In this document: piece after piece, positions 16,199 to 25,312 of the stretch
Layout of the letters: each line of letters opens with the position of its first letter
Numbering within the stretch: the first letter of the stretch is position 1
Assembly (NCBI RefSeq): GCF_947497005.1
Contig: NZ_CANMFF010000004.1
Span: 1-64,000, forward strand
DNA length: 64,000 bases
Source: an uncultured Ruegeria sp.
GTDB lineage: Bacteria; Pseudomonadota; Alphaproteobacteria; Rhodobacterales; Rhodobacteraceae
Direction of reading: 5' to 3'
Position numbers and translations under genes: made by a program
The notes under the pieces: model-generated
Told to the model about the DNA's origin: nothing
Databases searched by the model: none
The model's input: only the letters and a program-made list of their open reading frames with translations

Positions 16199-17154
16199 CC
16201 TGTCCAGGTTGCTCCTGCCGGGTCATCAGTGGCTGTGATCCTATAGAGTCCGGCGAAACCGGTCATCGATGGTTCAACGCTATAGGCTTCATGCGGCATA
16301 ACCAGTGCGGTATCGCCGTTGGAAAGGGTGGTCTCGACCTCATTGATCGTGATGCGCCAATGGCCGCTGGCCGGCATCAGAACCACGGGTTTTTCCGCCA
16401 TGACCTGTTCGGCCACGGCCGAACCACGTGTCAGGAAATCGATCTTGAAACCGGGCTTGTCCTTGATCATGCCATTTTCACCGATCACAGTTGCCGGCTT
16501 GTCTGCCGCCAGCGCCATCAGGTCCCAGTAGCGGGCGACATATTTACCGATCACCGCATCAACGGGAACCTCGGGATAGGCTCTCAGCTCATGCTCGGTC
16601 AGCAACGGCATGGGCTGCACATTGTGCGGCAGTTCCTCGCCCTTCTTGCTGTCGTACAGGACGCCGTTATTGCCCAGCATCAGACCATGCGCCTGCGCGT
16701 CCTCAATGACCTGCGGGGCCCATGTCACACCGCCGCCAGCGTCGTCACCGCCAAGGATCGACATGATCATGCCGTAGTCCTGGCCCACGTTCTCAAACCC
16801 GCGGAAGATGCCGGTTGGAATGTTGAAGATATCGCCTTCTTCGGCAATGAACTCACCCGCCGTACCGTAACGACCCCAGAAGAAGCGCCAACGGCCTTTG
16901 GCGACAAAGAACACCTCGGCGGTGGTGTGGCTGTGCAGCGAGTTGCGGCATTTCGGCGGTTGCCCCGCCGCGCCGATATTGAACCCGATCTTGTCGGCGA
17001 TGTGGACGTGCTGATCGGGGCTTTCGCTGACGCCACCGCCGATGATGGTAAAGTTCTCTTTCTGGTCCGAGCCCGGTGTATGCGCGTCAATGAACGCGGT
17101 CTTGCAGGGTTGCAACTCGCCATAGCGGACGATGCGGCTTTGGATTGTACTCAT
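16195..17154 (-). CDS. Bicupin protein, possible metal-dependent dioxygenase/isomerase
   Basis: A 319-residue protein with two cupin barrels. The first carries a full metal site pattern, CRNSLHSHTTAEVFFVAKGRW near residue 90 (HxH...E) followed by DIFNIPTGIFRGFEN near 128. The second barrel (VLMPASGHWRITI ... LVMPHEAYSVEP near 255-295) is degenerate. The arrangement resembles gentisate-dioxygenase-like and other bicupins, but small-molecule isomerases share it. It is the first gene after a 150-base gap with stem-loops (17171-17227) and is coupled to the methyltransferase. Cytoplasmic. Confidence 0.75.
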   Translation of the reverse strand: MSTIQSRIVRYGELQPCKTAFIDAHTPGSDQKENFTIIGGGVSESPDQHVHIADKIGFNIGAAGQPPKCRNSLHSHTTAEVFFVAKGRWRFFWGRYGTAGEFIAEEGDIFNIPTGIFRGFENVGQDYGMIMSILGGDDAGGGVTWAPQVIEDAQAHGLMLGNNGVLYDSKKGEELPHNVQPMPLLTEHELRAYPEVPVDAVIGKYVARYWDLMALAADKPATVIGENGMIKDKPGFKIDFLTRGSAVAEQVMAEKPVVLMPASGHWRITINEVETTLSNGDTALVMPHEAYSVEPSMTGFAGLYRITATDDPAGATWTG

Positions 17155-17170
17155 GTCTGTCTTCCTTCTG

Positions 17171-17227
17171 TTTGGGGTTTCGCGTTCGCAACCCCAAAAC
17201 CCGGCGGGCGGTTGTTCAGCCGCCGGG
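17171..17227 (-). terminator. Two consecutive stem-loops between P5 and cupin gene
   Basis: TTTGGGGTT (17171-17179) pairs with AACCCCAAA (17190-17198), and CCCGGCGG (17200-17207) pairs with CCGCCGGG (17220-17227). Both stems are perfect. Neither has a clear U-run in the minus direction, so partial termination or RNA processing that sets different expression levels on either side is the likely role. Confidence 0.45.
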
Positions 17228-17304
17228 CGCGAAGACTGGCGCGATGGGCGTGGTACCGCCGCAACGCCCGCCCTGCATCCAGATTTGAGATACGGTGCAG
17301 CATT

Positions 17305-18279
17305 CTAGAGATCGCCGGCTTTCAGCAGAATCTGTTTCCAGATCGAGGTTTCGTCAAACAGGGTGTATTCCTTGCGCAGTCCCCAGGGTCCGAACTCGGC
17401 CTGGCTGATGCCCAGCACAAAAACCTCGGCCCCGGTCGGCAGACCGAAGACACCCCAGCCGTCGTGCTTGCCGTGTAGCGTCCAGCGGATCGCGGCGCGA
17501 GGTGGCATCATCGGATCGTCGCGGCCAATCTGGTGGTGGATCTTGAATTCTGCATTGGGGAAAGAAGCGCGCAGGCCCATCCAGAACCGATCCACCGGCC
17601 CCCAGCTATGGCCGGTGGTGCCGCCGGGATATTCCGACAAAACAGCGCGGTCATATTCAGCCTCGATCACGCCCATATCGGCATTCATGATCCGGTCCAG
17701 GATATCAGCGTATTTCTGGCCCCATTCATTGTCATTACCACGACCTTTATATGGACCAGGCTGATCGTTCGCAGGCGTGTAGGGCTGAACGCTGGCGTCA
17801 GGTCCACCCTCGCGCGCGATCAGGTCACGGGTATATTCCTTGGGATCCCAGCCCATCTGCTGGACAATCGCACTCTGGTCGCGGATCAACCATTCGTCGT
17901 TGATCTGGTTATTGATTGCGTGGCAGTCGGCCAGGATGCGATAAACCAGCTTTTTGCCGGTCGCTTTGCCATAAACGCCGTCGCCCAAATGCGTAGCCGT
18001 GGATAGTAGGCGGTGCGACGAGAGCATGCCCTCTTCGGGAGTGCCCGACCAGATCACATCTTCGCCAAGCAATGTACGATCCGGAAACTCGGCAAGGGTC
18101 GCCATCGTGGCGGCGATAACCCCCTGATTGCCAACCACAACTGAACCGGGCGAACGTACCACGATATCCGGCGCATAATAGTGGTGCAAAGTGGCAATGC
18201 CGCGATCCTCCCAAATCTCTTTGGTGATCCCAATGATGTAATCGGGGAAATCTTTGAATTTGGGATCAAATCCCTTCAT
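17305..18279 (-). CDS. Two-domain NTF2/SnoaL-like protein P5 (subfamily B)
   Basis: A 324-residue paralogue of P2: GFDPKFKDFPDYIIGITKEIW at the start, GEDVIWSGTPEEGMLSSHR near 85, and a C-terminal domain with WGPVDRFWMGLRASFPNAEF, IRWTLHGKHDGWGVFG and RKEYTLFDETSIWKQI. ATG 18279 overlaps the LacI-2 stop as ATGA and has GGAAG just upstream; an ATG three codons earlier is possible. Being coupled to a regulator gene is unusual for an enzyme and may mean that the two are made in fixed ratio. Function beyond the fold is unknown. Confidence 0.8.
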   Translation of the reverse strand: MKGFDPKFKDFPDYIIGITKEIWEDRGIATLHHYYAPDIVVRSPGSVVVGNQGVIAATMATLAEFPDRTLLGEDVIWSGTPEEGMLSSHRLLSTATHLGDGVYGKATGKKLVYRILADCHAINNQINDEWLIRDQSAIVQQMGWDPKEYTRDLIAREGGPDASVQPYTPANDQPGPYKGRGNDNEWGQKYADILDRIMNADMGVIEAEYDRAVLSEYPGGTTGHSWGPVDRFWMGLRASFPNAEFKIHHQIGRDDPMMPPRAAIRWTLHGKHDGWGVFGLPTGAEVFVLGISQAEFGPWGLRKEYTLFDETSIWKQILLKAGDL

Positions 18280-19295
18280 GTCTTCCATCCTTCAGGTATG
18301 CGGGCCGAGCCGCGAACAATAAGCGGTCCGTCAATAGCTATACGGCGTGGCTCGTTGCTATTGTTTTCGATCTGGTCGAGTAGGACTTCGACCGTATTGG
18401 CCACCATGCGATTGGCCGGTTGGCGCACTGTGGTAAGGTTATAGGCGGGCCATCCGGCGGCAGGCACGTCATCAAAGCCAACAACCGATACGTCTTCGGG
18501 CACTTTTAGACCCAATTCGAACCGCAGCGTGTCCATAACGGCGATGGCCATGTGGTCGTTGGCAACGAATACAGCTTCGGGTGGATCGGACGCAAACATG
18601 GTGCGGGTGGCTTCGGCGGCCTTTTCCATGGTGAATTCACCTCGGGCACGCAAATGCAGAGCAACGCCTGCCTCGGCCAATGCAGAAATGAAACCTGCTT
18701 CACGGTCTCGTTGAGTTGAGGCACCTTCCCATCCCGCGATATGCCCGATCTTGCGATGGCCGGCGGCTAACAGAAACTCTGCGATCTTGCGCCCGCCCGC
18801 ATAATTGTTTGACGTCACGGCGGACATGTTAGGATCGTCCTGGCTTCGGTTGAACAACACCATGGGGACTCCCGCATTGCGGCAACGTTCGGAAAGGTTC
18901 GAGGACATGGCGACCGAAGCCGCGATAATTCCATCAACTTGATAATCTAGGATTTCTTCAACCACCGTATCGATATTTCCAGCGGTCTGCTCGGCCATAA
19001 AAATCAAGACGTGATAGCCGCGCTGCTGCAACTCATTCGACAGTTTCTCAAGCGCTTCTGGGTAGAACTGGTTTTCAAGATAGGCCACAACCAAGCCGAT
19101 AATTCGGCTTTTGCCTGATACCATCGCGCGGGCCAGCACGTTGGGACGGTATCCCAATGCCTCAGCCGCATTGCGAACTTTTTCAACGGTCTTAGGGGAA
19201 GCCGATGCGCCAGGGGTAAAAACCCGACTGACTGCAGATTGGCTGACCCCTGCGAGGCGGGCGACTTCCAAGGATGTAACTTTTTGTGTCGCCAT
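18276..19295 (-). CDS. LacI-family transcriptional regulator (LacI-2)
   Basis: A 339-residue LacI regulator. The helix-turn-helix VTSLEVARLAGVSQSAVSRVF (residues 5-25) nearly equals that of LacI-1, so both may recognise similar operators. The sensor domain has FVANDHMAIAVMDTLR and VSVVGFDDVPAAGWPAYNL. ATG 19295 overlaps the SDR stop (TAATG), and the gene is embedded in the middle of the catabolic operon rather than at its edge, which gives autoregulation if it controls the operon promoter at 28807-28836. Confidence 0.9.
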   Translation of the reverse strand: MATQKVTSLEVARLAGVSQSAVSRVFTPGASASPKTVEKVRNAAEALGYRPNVLARAMVSGKSRIIGLVVAYLENQFYPEALEKLSNELQQRGYHVLIFMAEQTAGNIDTVVEEILDYQVDGIIAASVAMSSNLSERCRNAGVPMVLFNRSQDDPNMSAVTSNNYAGGRKIAEFLLAAGHRKIGHIAGWEGASTQRDREAGFISALAEAGVALHLRARGEFTMEKAAEATRTMFASDPPEAVFVANDHMAIAVMDTLRFELGLKVPEDVSVVGFDDVPAAGWPAYNLTTVRQPANRMVANTVEVLLDQIENNSNEPRRIAIDGPLIVRGSARIPEGWKT

Positions 19296-20062
19296 TAATC
19301 CGCGGTCCAACCTCCATCAATCATCAGCGCGCTGCCCGTCACCAATGCCGACGCATCCGAGGCCAGATAAACGACGGCCCCCATTATGTCTTCAATCTCT
19401 CCCGGGCGACCCAGTTTTATCTTGTCCAGAATCCAGGCTCGTTTGTCCGGGTCTTCAAAAGTTGACTTTGTCAGATCCGTCAGGATGAAGGTGGGGCAGA
19501 TGGTGTTGACTCGGATCTTCGCAGTTCCAAATTCCAGTGCCATCGCCTTAGAGAACCCTTCAACCGCGAATTTCGACGCGCAATAAAGCGCGCGCTCACG
19601 ACCGCCGACATGGCCCATCTGACTGGAGATGTTAATCAGCGAACCGGGACGACCAGCGTCAAGCAGGCCCTTGGCAACGGCTTGGGTCAGGAAATAGGCG
19701 CCTTTGACATTGACGCCCATCACTGCATCGAAGTCATCTGGCCGTGTGTCCACCGCCTTACTGTGACGGGCAAGTCCGGCCGAGTTCAGCAGAATATCGA
19801 ACGGCCCGTTCTGCGCCACGGCTTCAGTGGTTGCCCCCACATCCGAAACATCCAGTTCCAGGACATTGGCAGACCACCCTTGTGCCGACATATCCTGTGC
19901 GATGTCTTGCAGCGCGCCAGCGCGGCGCGCCGCCAAAGTGACCTCAGCACCATGTTCCGCCAGTGCCACAGCGCAGGCCATGCCGATGCCGGACGACGCT
20001 CCGGCAACGAGCGCGTGCTTGCCGCTCAGGTCAAAGCTGGGGGTGCTGGGGAATTGGGGCAT
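19295..20062 (-). CDS. Short-chain dehydrogenase/reductase
   Basis: A 255-residue classical SDR that oxidises or reduces a hydroxyl/keto group with NAD(P). The cofactor motif GASSGIG lies near residue 22, NSAG near 92, and the catalytic Ser-Tyr-Lys set in NISSQMG...YCASK near 142-160. The C-terminus VTGSALMIDGGW is standard. Asp is absent after the second strand (LAARRAG), which favours NADP. ATG 20062 is chosen because it follows the P6 stop by one base; a longer frame runs upstream. It sits between P6 and LacI-2. Confidence 0.9.
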   Translation of the reverse strand: MPQFPSTPSFDLSGKHALVAGASSGIGMACAVALAEHGAEVTLAARRAGALQDIAQDMSAQGWSANVLELDVSDVGATTEAVAQNGPFDILLNSAGLARHSKAVDTRPDDFDAVMGVNVKGAYFLTQAVAKGLLDAGRPGSLINISSQMGHVGGRERALYCASKFAVEGFSKAMALEFGTAKIRVNTICPTFILTDLTKSTFEDPDKRAWILDKIKLGRPGEIEDIMGAVVYLASDASALVTGSALMIDGGWTAD

Positions 20063-20063
20063 A

Positions 20064-21113
20064 TCAGACCTCGCCGATCGGGAACGGAATTGTGCCCGAA
20101 ACACGCGCCTTGTTGAACTCGCGCAGGCGGGCGAAGACATCTACGCCCAGTTGTCGGTAGGCGTCCAGCAGATCGACCATGACCCAGTTTTCACGGATCA
20201 ACCCATCTTCGAGCCGCCAGAAATCAAGGCTGCGCATGGTGATCTTCTTGCCCGAGGGTGCAATCCCCATCCAGCCGTCATTGGTCACGGTCTGGATCAT
20301 GTTCGGCCATCCGGTGACGGCGGCATATTCGGCGTCGCCAAAGAAGTGATAGGTGATATTTTCGACGTTCTTGCCGCGGTCGGGCATGCCGTTCAGGAAC
20401 GGGATCTGGTGCCAGTTGCGAAAGCCCGCGATGCCGCGCCCGGTGCCTATCCCGGAAGGGCCGTACCAGTTCATGCGAGGATGCCAAAAGCGGTGCATCT
20501 CCATCACTTCGGGTCCTCCCTGGCTGGGGTGTTTTGTGAGGTACTCAAGCATATTGAGGATGTGATCGCACGATGCTTTTGAGCGCGCCCCGTCCCACGG
20601 ACCCGGCACGATGCCGTCCTGGGTTGCTGGTCCGGGCACACAAAATTCCAGCCCCAAAGACGGGGCCATCGGCCAGGCCTTGGCCTGCATCATGATTTCG
20701 GGAATGTCCCAGATCGCCTGAACCTCAACCACCTGACCATCGGCAATCCGATAAAATTCGTGAAACCGCATGTGGGTCAGATGGCCGGTCGGTGGTATAC
20801 CCAGCCACGGCGAAACAAAGGTCCCATAGTAATGTCCTCCGCACCCGACCCAATCGTCGCCATGTTCGGTTCGGCCACCCATAACGATCCAGTCCCGGCG
20901 CTCGAGATCAGGCATCGCCTTAAGGAGTGGCGCGTAGCAGGTGTCATATAGCTGTTGCGGCCCGCTCAGATCACCAAACGGATGCGCCATGTGGATGACA
21001 GCGTCAGGGGCAATCACTGCCCGCAACGCGGCGCGCACTGAGGCCGCGTCAAAATCATACATCGCCGCGCGTAGGGGTGCGATCAGGGCTTTGTGGGCAG
21101 AATGTGCATCCAT
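20064..21113 (-). CDS. Two-domain NTF2/SnoaL-like protein P6
   Basis: A 349-residue member of the P family, diverged from P1 but with the same landmarks: MAHPFGDLSGPQQLYD near 45, ERRDWIVMGG near 70, PGPATQDGIVPGP near 170 (Gln replaces the usual His), MNWYGPSGIGTG near 228 and ENWVMVDLLDAYRQLGVDVF near 312. ATG 21113 and ATG 21128 are both possible starts (the latter has GGAG only two bases away). It is preceded by the HisD-like gene and followed by the SDR, so it may act on the product of one of these dehydrogenases. Confidence 0.8.
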   Translation of the reverse strand: MDAHSAHKALIAPLRAAMYDFDAASVRAALRAVIAPDAVIHMAHPFGDLSGPQQLYDTCYAPLLKAMPDLERRDWIVMGGRTEHGDDWVGCGGHYYGTFVSPWLGIPPTGHLTHMRFHEFYRIADGQVVEVQAIWDIPEIMMQAKAWPMAPSLGLEFCVPGPATQDGIVPGPWDGARSKASCDHILNMLEYLTKHPSQGGPEVMEMHRFWHPRMNWYGPSGIGTGRGIAGFRNWHQIPFLNGMPDRGKNVENITYHFFGDAEYAAVTGWPNMIQTVTNDGWMGIAPSGKKITMRSLDFWRLEDGLIRENWVMVDLLDAYRQLGVDVFARLREFNKARVSGTIPFPIGEV

Positions 21114-21207
21114 TGCGAATTCTCGCATAGCTCCGACAAGGTCTTTCTTTCTCTGGGTCGCCCGGACGAACCCGGGCGACAGTGTCTTGGTGGTTGGCCC
21201 TGCCCTG

Positions 21208-22548
21208 CTACGAGGACAGTTCCTCTGTCTCGCGATAGGGCGCACCCTCGCCATAGGGCACGTTGTTGCCCCCGTATCGCCGGACGCGGATATTGCATTG
21301 CTCAGCATGGCCAACAAAGCCCTCCAGCATACAAAGGCGCGAGCCGTATTCGCCGATCATCGTCGCGGCCTCATCGGTGACGACCTTCTGATAGCTGTGG
21401 GTTTTCATGAACTTGCCGACCCAGAGACCACCGGTGTAGCGACCGGCTTTCTTGGTTGGCAGCGTGTGGTTTGTGCCAATCACCTTGTCGCCATTGGCCA
21501 CGTTGGTACGGGGACCGAGGAACAGCGCGCCATAGCAGGTCATGTTGTCCAGGAACCAGTCATCCCGGTCGGTCATAACCTGAACATGTTCCGAGGCAAT
21601 CTCATCGGCGACCTGCAACATCTCGTCATAGCTGTCGCAGACGATGACCTCGCCATATACTTCCCAGCTGACCTTGGCGGTGCCGGCAGTGGGCAGGATG
21701 TCAAGGATACGGTCGATCTCGGCCTGCGTTTCTTCGGCCAGTTTAAGCGAGTTGGTCAGCAGCACACAGGGGCTGTTATAGCCATGCTCGGCCTGACCCA
21801 GCAGGTCGGTGGCGCAAAGCTCGGCATCGGCTGCGGTTTCATCCGCGATCACCATTGTCTCGGTTGGTCCGGCGAAGAGGTCGATACCGACGCGACCGAA
21901 CAATTGCCGCTTTGCTTCGGCCACAAAGGCGTTGCCTGGCCCCACCAGCATGTGAACCGGGTCGATGGTCTCGGTGCCAATGGCCATGGCGCCAATCGCC
22001 TGGATGCCACCCATGACATAGATCTCATGGGCGCCGCCCAGATGCATGGCCGCGATCACCGCCGCGTTGGGTTCGCCGTTGAAAGGTGGGGTGCAGGCGA
22101 TGATGCGCGGCACACCGGCCACCGTGGCGGTTGCCACCGACATATGCGCCGAGGCCACCATCGGAAATTTGCCACCCGGCACGTAACAGCCAACCGATTG
22201 CACCGGGATGTTCTTATGCCCCAGGATCACACCGGGCAGGGTTTCAATCTCGATATCCAGCATCGAATCCCGCTGCGCCTGGGCAAAATTCATCACCTGC
22301 TTCTGGGCGAATTTGATGTCGGCCAGTTCGCGGTCGGACAGCGAGGCGATCAGGTCGTCGATCTGTTTCTGGCTCAGGCGGAAACTTGGCGGCGAGTAAT
22401 TGTCGAACTTCTCCGACAATTCGCGCACAGCTGCATCCCCTCGGGTCTCGATGTCCTTGAGCGTCGCTTCGACAACAGCGCGGGTCTGGGCATCGTCTTC
22501 AGCCCGGTCAGCCTCTGGTTTGCCGCGTTTAAGATATTCAATTGCCAT
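21208..22548 (-). CDS. Histidinol dehydrogenase-family (HisD/HpsN-like) NAD-dependent dehydrogenase
   Basis: A 446-residue enzyme of the HisD superfamily, which oxidises a primary alcohol to an acid in two NAD-dependent steps. Zinc-site residues are visible in [12 protein letters not shown] (Gln, His, near 265) and GFVGHAEQ (His, near 425); the catalytic Glu-His pair is in [11 protein letters not shown] near 335. No other histidine-biosynthesis gene is near, and close relatives such as sulfopropanediol 3-dehydrogenase (HpsN) act in catabolism, so this enzyme likely oxidises a hydroxylated intermediate of the island's substrate. It lies between P7 (11-base gap) and P6. Confidence 0.88.
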   Translation of the reverse strand: MAIEYLKRGKPEADRAEDDAQTRAVVEATLKDIETRGDAAVRELSEKFDNYSPPSFRLSQKQIDDLIASLSDRELADIKFAQKQVMNFAQAQRDSMLDIEIETLPGVILGHKNIPVQSVGCYVPGGKFPMVASAHMSVATATVAGVPRIIACTPPFNGEPNAAVIAAMHLGGAHEIYVMGGIQAIGAMAIGTETIDPVHMLVGPGNAFVAEAKRQLFGRVGIDLFAGPTETMVIADETAADAELCATDLLGQAEHGYNSPCVLLTNSLKLAEETQAEIDRILDILPTAGTAKVSWEVYGEVIVCDSYDEMLQVADEIASEHVQVMTDRDDWFLDNMTCYGALFLGPRTNVANGDKVIGTNHTLPTKKAGRYTGGLWVGKFMKTHSYQKVVTDEAATMIGEYGSRLCMLEGFVGHAEQCNIRVRRYGGNNVPYGEGAPYRETEELSS

Positions 22549-22559
22549 TGTCCTAATCC

Positions 22560-23090
22560 TCAGTTTTCGGGCCGGGGCGGAATCTGTTCCCCCCGGTCGT
22601 ATGTTTCCCAGCCCTGTCCGTCGAACAGGTCAACGCCAAGCTGAGCAGCAACATGGGCGAAATCGACATTCACCCAATTGTCTACGATCTTGCCGTCAAC
22701 GACTTTCCAGAAATCCATATAGCGGATTTCGACGCGCTTTCCGGTTGGAGCAATGCCAAGGAATTCGCCGGAATGGGTTGCCTCCTGCCGGCCAAAGGCC
22801 GCAGCCCATTCGCCCATGTAAAGCCGGGCCTCGTCGATGCAGGTCTTGTCCGAAAATGCGGCCTGGAACGGGCGCTGCCAATTTTCCTGAAATTCCTGCA
22901 AGCCGGTCTTGGTGCCGCAACCTTGATTGCCCATCCAGCGGAATCCCTGGGCGAAAAATTCTCCGATATCATCAATGCGATGGTCGTTCAGACCATCCAC
23001 CATCGTCTCGATCACGCGGCGCGTGTCTTCTGTTTTGCTCATGTCCGTGTCGCGTGTCAGCACGGCCTGTTCTGGGCGGGAGCCCTTCAT
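22560..23090 (-). CDS. Single-domain SnoaL-like protein P7
   Basis: The only one-domain member of the family here, 176 residues. It contains [18 protein letters not shown] near 50, a [20 protein letters not shown] block near 105 and [24 protein letters not shown] near 132, matching the second domains of its neighbours and classical SnoaL/ester-cyclase proteins of about 140-180 residues. GGAAGAGACAC before ATG 23090 is a fair ribosome site; an internal ATG at 23042 is possible. It could represent the ancestral unit or partner with a two-domain protein. Confidence 0.85.
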   Translation of the reverse strand: MKGSRPEQAVLTRDTDMSKTEDTRRVIETMVDGLNDHRIDDIGEFFAQGFRWMGNQGCGTKTGLQEFQENWQRPFQAAFSDKTCIDEARLYMGEWAAAFGRQEATHSGEFLGIAPTGKRVEIRYMDFWKVVDGKIVDNWVNVDFAHVAAQLGVDLFDGQGWETYDRGEQIPPRPEN

Positions 23091-23222
23091 GTGTCTCTTC
23101 CTTTTGTGGTTGCCAAAGGGGTATCTGTGTGGGTGGGGACAGCTAGTCGGCCGTCAGAAAATCCCTTGGCATCCGGTTGAGCGCCGGGTGGCGCGCAACG
23201 GCGTTATGTCTGGCTGAACAGC

Positions 23223-24251
23223 TCATGCGGCTTGCACAGCGATTTCGGCAAAAAGGTCGTAACCCAGCTGCATTAGCACATGCGGGATATCGAGCATGCA
23301 CCAATTCTCGATGATCTTCCCGTCTGCACAGCGCCACCAGTCGCAGTCGCGCATGAAGACGCGTTTGCCAGTAGGCTCCAGCCCCAGGAAGGGTTTCACA
23401 TGCACGCCGGTGATCTGCGGCCAGCCACACAGGAAGGCATAACTGCCATCACCCGCCTTGCAGTTGGATCCGACACCGGTGATGCCTTCGCGCTGGCCGT
23501 CGCCCCAGCCATCGAAAGTGTCTTCGAAGGGGGATTGGAATTCCGCAAAGGCATCAACTGTGGCATAGGATCCCAGCCCGCCAGGGCCGTACCAGACCAT
23601 GCGCTCGTCCCAGTAGGGGCGCCAGTTCTGATCCTTGGTGGCCAGCTGTTTCAGCATGTCTTCGACCAGATCGGCGGTGAAGCGCGATTGTTCCTGGTCC
23701 GAGGGGCCGATGACATTGCCGTCATGGGTTGCGGGACCGGGAACGGTGCCCTCATAGCCCTGCAACTCCAGCGGCCAGAGGCCGAGCGCGATGATCAGCT
23801 CTGCAAAGCCGAGGAAGACGTAAGTTTCGACAAACTTTCCACCTTCCATCCGGTGGAATTCACCGTAGCGCAGAAAAGCCAGCTTGCCGCTGGGCGGGAT
23901 GCCGCAGAGGGGCCGAGTGAAGTGGCCGTGGAAATAGCCGGTCGAGGTGACCCATTCGGTGCCAAGGTATTCACCACCGGTCACGACGTAATCATGGCGG
24001 GTGCAGCCTTCAAAGGCCTCTGCAATGGGCGCGATGATGTCGCGCATGTAACCATCACCGCTGCGGGCGGCATTGATCGGGTGGCTGGCTTCGGCCTTGG
24101 CGTCCGAGGCGAAGATCGCCGCTGCGGCTTGTTCTGTAGCGGAGCCGCAATCCTGGTTGAAGCTGTTTAGAAACTGGCGGTAGAGCCGCTTGTTATCAAA
24201 CGTGGTTTCGGTGGCGATACCCATGGCAGGACGGTTTGCGCGGGTGTTCAT
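23223..24251 (-). CDS. Two-domain NTF2/SnoaL-like protein P8
   Basis: A 342-residue member nearest to P6 in arrangement: HPINAARSGDGYMRDIIAP near 65, CTRHDYVVTGGEYLG near 90, PGPATHDGNVIGP near 180, MVWYGPGGLGSYAT near 230 and KIIENWCMLDIPHVLMQLGYDLF near 312. ATG 24251 has AAGGACAGAGCC upstream and is preferred over a longer frame that would run into the stem-loops at 24273-24386. It is the first enzyme gene after importer 2. Confidence 0.82.
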   Translation of the reverse strand: MNTRANRPAMGIATETTFDNKRLYRQFLNSFNQDCGSATEQAAAAIFASDAKAEASHPINAARSGDGYMRDIIAPIAEAFEGCTRHDYVVTGGEYLGTEWVTSTGYFHGHFTRPLCGIPPSGKLAFLRYGEFHRMEGGKFVETYVFLGFAELIIALGLWPLELQGYEGTVPGPATHDGNVIGPSDQEQSRFTADLVEDMLKQLATKDQNWRPYWDERMVWYGPGGLGSYATVDAFAEFQSPFEDTFDGWGDGQREGITGVGSNCKAGDGSYAFLCGWPQITGVHVKPFLGLEPTGKRVFMRDCDWWRCADGKIIENWCMLDIPHVLMQLGYDLFAEIAVQAA

Positions 24252-24272
24252 GGCTCTGTCCTTATCAAACGG

Positions 24273-24386
24273 ATTCCAATTTGCTTTGATGCTGTGCGAG
24301 CACGAGGTCTCGCGCGCATCAAAGCAAATGGAATTCGTCCCGGCCGCCGGGTCCGGCACGCAGCCAAGCTCAGGCTGGCTGCGTGC
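24273..24386 (-). terminator. Stem-loop pair between importer 2 and P8
   Basis: In minus-strand order, a stem formed by CACGCAGCC (near 24358) and GGCTGCGTG (near 24386) with an AGC/GCT extension is followed by a long stem in which ATTCCAATTTGCTTTGATGC (24273-24292) pairs with 24316-24334 apart from one bulged base. Neither has a U-run. Placement between transporter and enzyme genes suggests an attenuator or RNA-stability boundary that gives higher importer than enzyme expression. Confidence 0.5.
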
Positions 24387-24429
24387 GCATGGGCAGATAC
24401 GGACTGAGGATGCGTACGTCCCATTCGTG

Positions 24430-25311
24430 TCAGCCTTTCACAGCTCCGGCGGTCAGGCCGCCCACAATCTGCCGCTGGAAGAACATCACCAGAATGAACA
24501 GTGGAACTGTGGCCGAAACCACGGCTGCAACGGCGAACATCACGTTGCCCTCGGTTTGCGTTGTACCGAGGAACGCGGCAATGGCGGGCACCATGGTGCG
24601 GTTGCTTTCTGACAACAGCATCGCCCCGACAGCAAAATCGTTATAGGCCAGAAGGAACGAGAACAGCCCTGTTGTGATTACACCCGGCCACATCACCGGA
24701 ATGATCACACGGCGGAAAGCCTGGAACTGGTTGCACCCGTCGACCTTTGCGCTTTCGTCCAACTCGCTGGGGATGTTCTTGAAGAATGAATGCAACATCC
24801 ACAAAGTGAACGGCTGATTGATTGCGACAAGCACGATGATCGTGGTTGGAAGGATACCCCAGATATTCCATTCAAAGAACGGCAGCAGATAACCGGAGAC
24901 CAAGGTGATCGGCGGCATTGCGCGGAAGATCAGCGCCGTGATCAACAGCCAAAAGGTGTAGTTATATGTCGACCGTGACAGGGCATAACCACCTAGCGTT
25001 CCGATGGTCAGTGAGATGGTGACCACAAAGAAACAAACGATGCCGGTGTTCAGAACATTGCGCCAGAACTCTTCTTGGATCCACGCGCCTTCATAGCCAG
25101 TGGTGGTGAATGGTGAGCCATAGACCGCCTCGGTTCGGGCACCGGTCAGGGCGTTGGTCCAGTCAGCAATCGAAAAGAAATCAAGCTCGACCTTGAACGA
25201 CCCCCACACTGTCCACAGGAATGGAAAAGCGGCCAGGATAAACCAAAGGAGCACGAACAGGGATGAGGCGATCCGAAGGCTTGTGGGCATTCTTTGTGCG
25301 CGGCTGGCCAT
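24430..25311 (-). CDS. CUT1 ABC permease, MalG-type (importer 2)
   Basis: 293-residue inner-membrane permease, the same length as its paralogue at 8370-9251, with EAA motif DESAKVDGCNQFQAFRRVIIP near 195 and C-terminus GGLTAGAVKG. ATG 25311 follows the MalF-type stop by one base and uses AAGGAGCAAGATAAC as ribosome site. A longer frame upstream is unlikely because it would overlap the MalF gene and lacks a ribosome site. Confidence 0.92.
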   Translation of the reverse strand: MASRAQRMPTSLRIASSLFVLLWFILAAFPFLWTVWGSFKVELDFFSIADWTNALTGARTEAVYGSPFTTTGYEGAWIQEEFWRNVLNTGIVCFFVVTISLTIGTLGGYALSRSTYNYTFWLLITALIFRAMPPITLVSGYLLPFFEWNIWGILPTTIIVLVAINQPFTLWMLHSFFKNIPSELDESAKVDGCNQFQAFRRVIIPVMWPGVITTGLFSFLLAYNDFAVGAMLLSESNRTMVPAIAAFLGTTQTEGNVMFAVAAVVSATVPLFILVMFFQRQIVGGLTAGAVKG

Positions 25312-25312
25312 G

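Noticed and set aside
16126..17478. Plus-strand open frame of 450 codons
   Set aside because: Antisense to the cupin and neighbouring genes; composition is that of a reverse-strand shadow and no family motif is visible.
21208..22548. Histidine biosynthesis hisD
   Set aside because: No other his gene is near and the gene is inside a catabolic operon; a catabolic HisD/HpsN-like role is better supported.
20941..22644. Long plus-strand open frame of 567 codons
   Set aside because: It lies opposite P6, hisD-like and part of P7, its translation is low-complexity and His/Gly-rich without domains, and it has no start context; it is a mirror of GC-rich codons.
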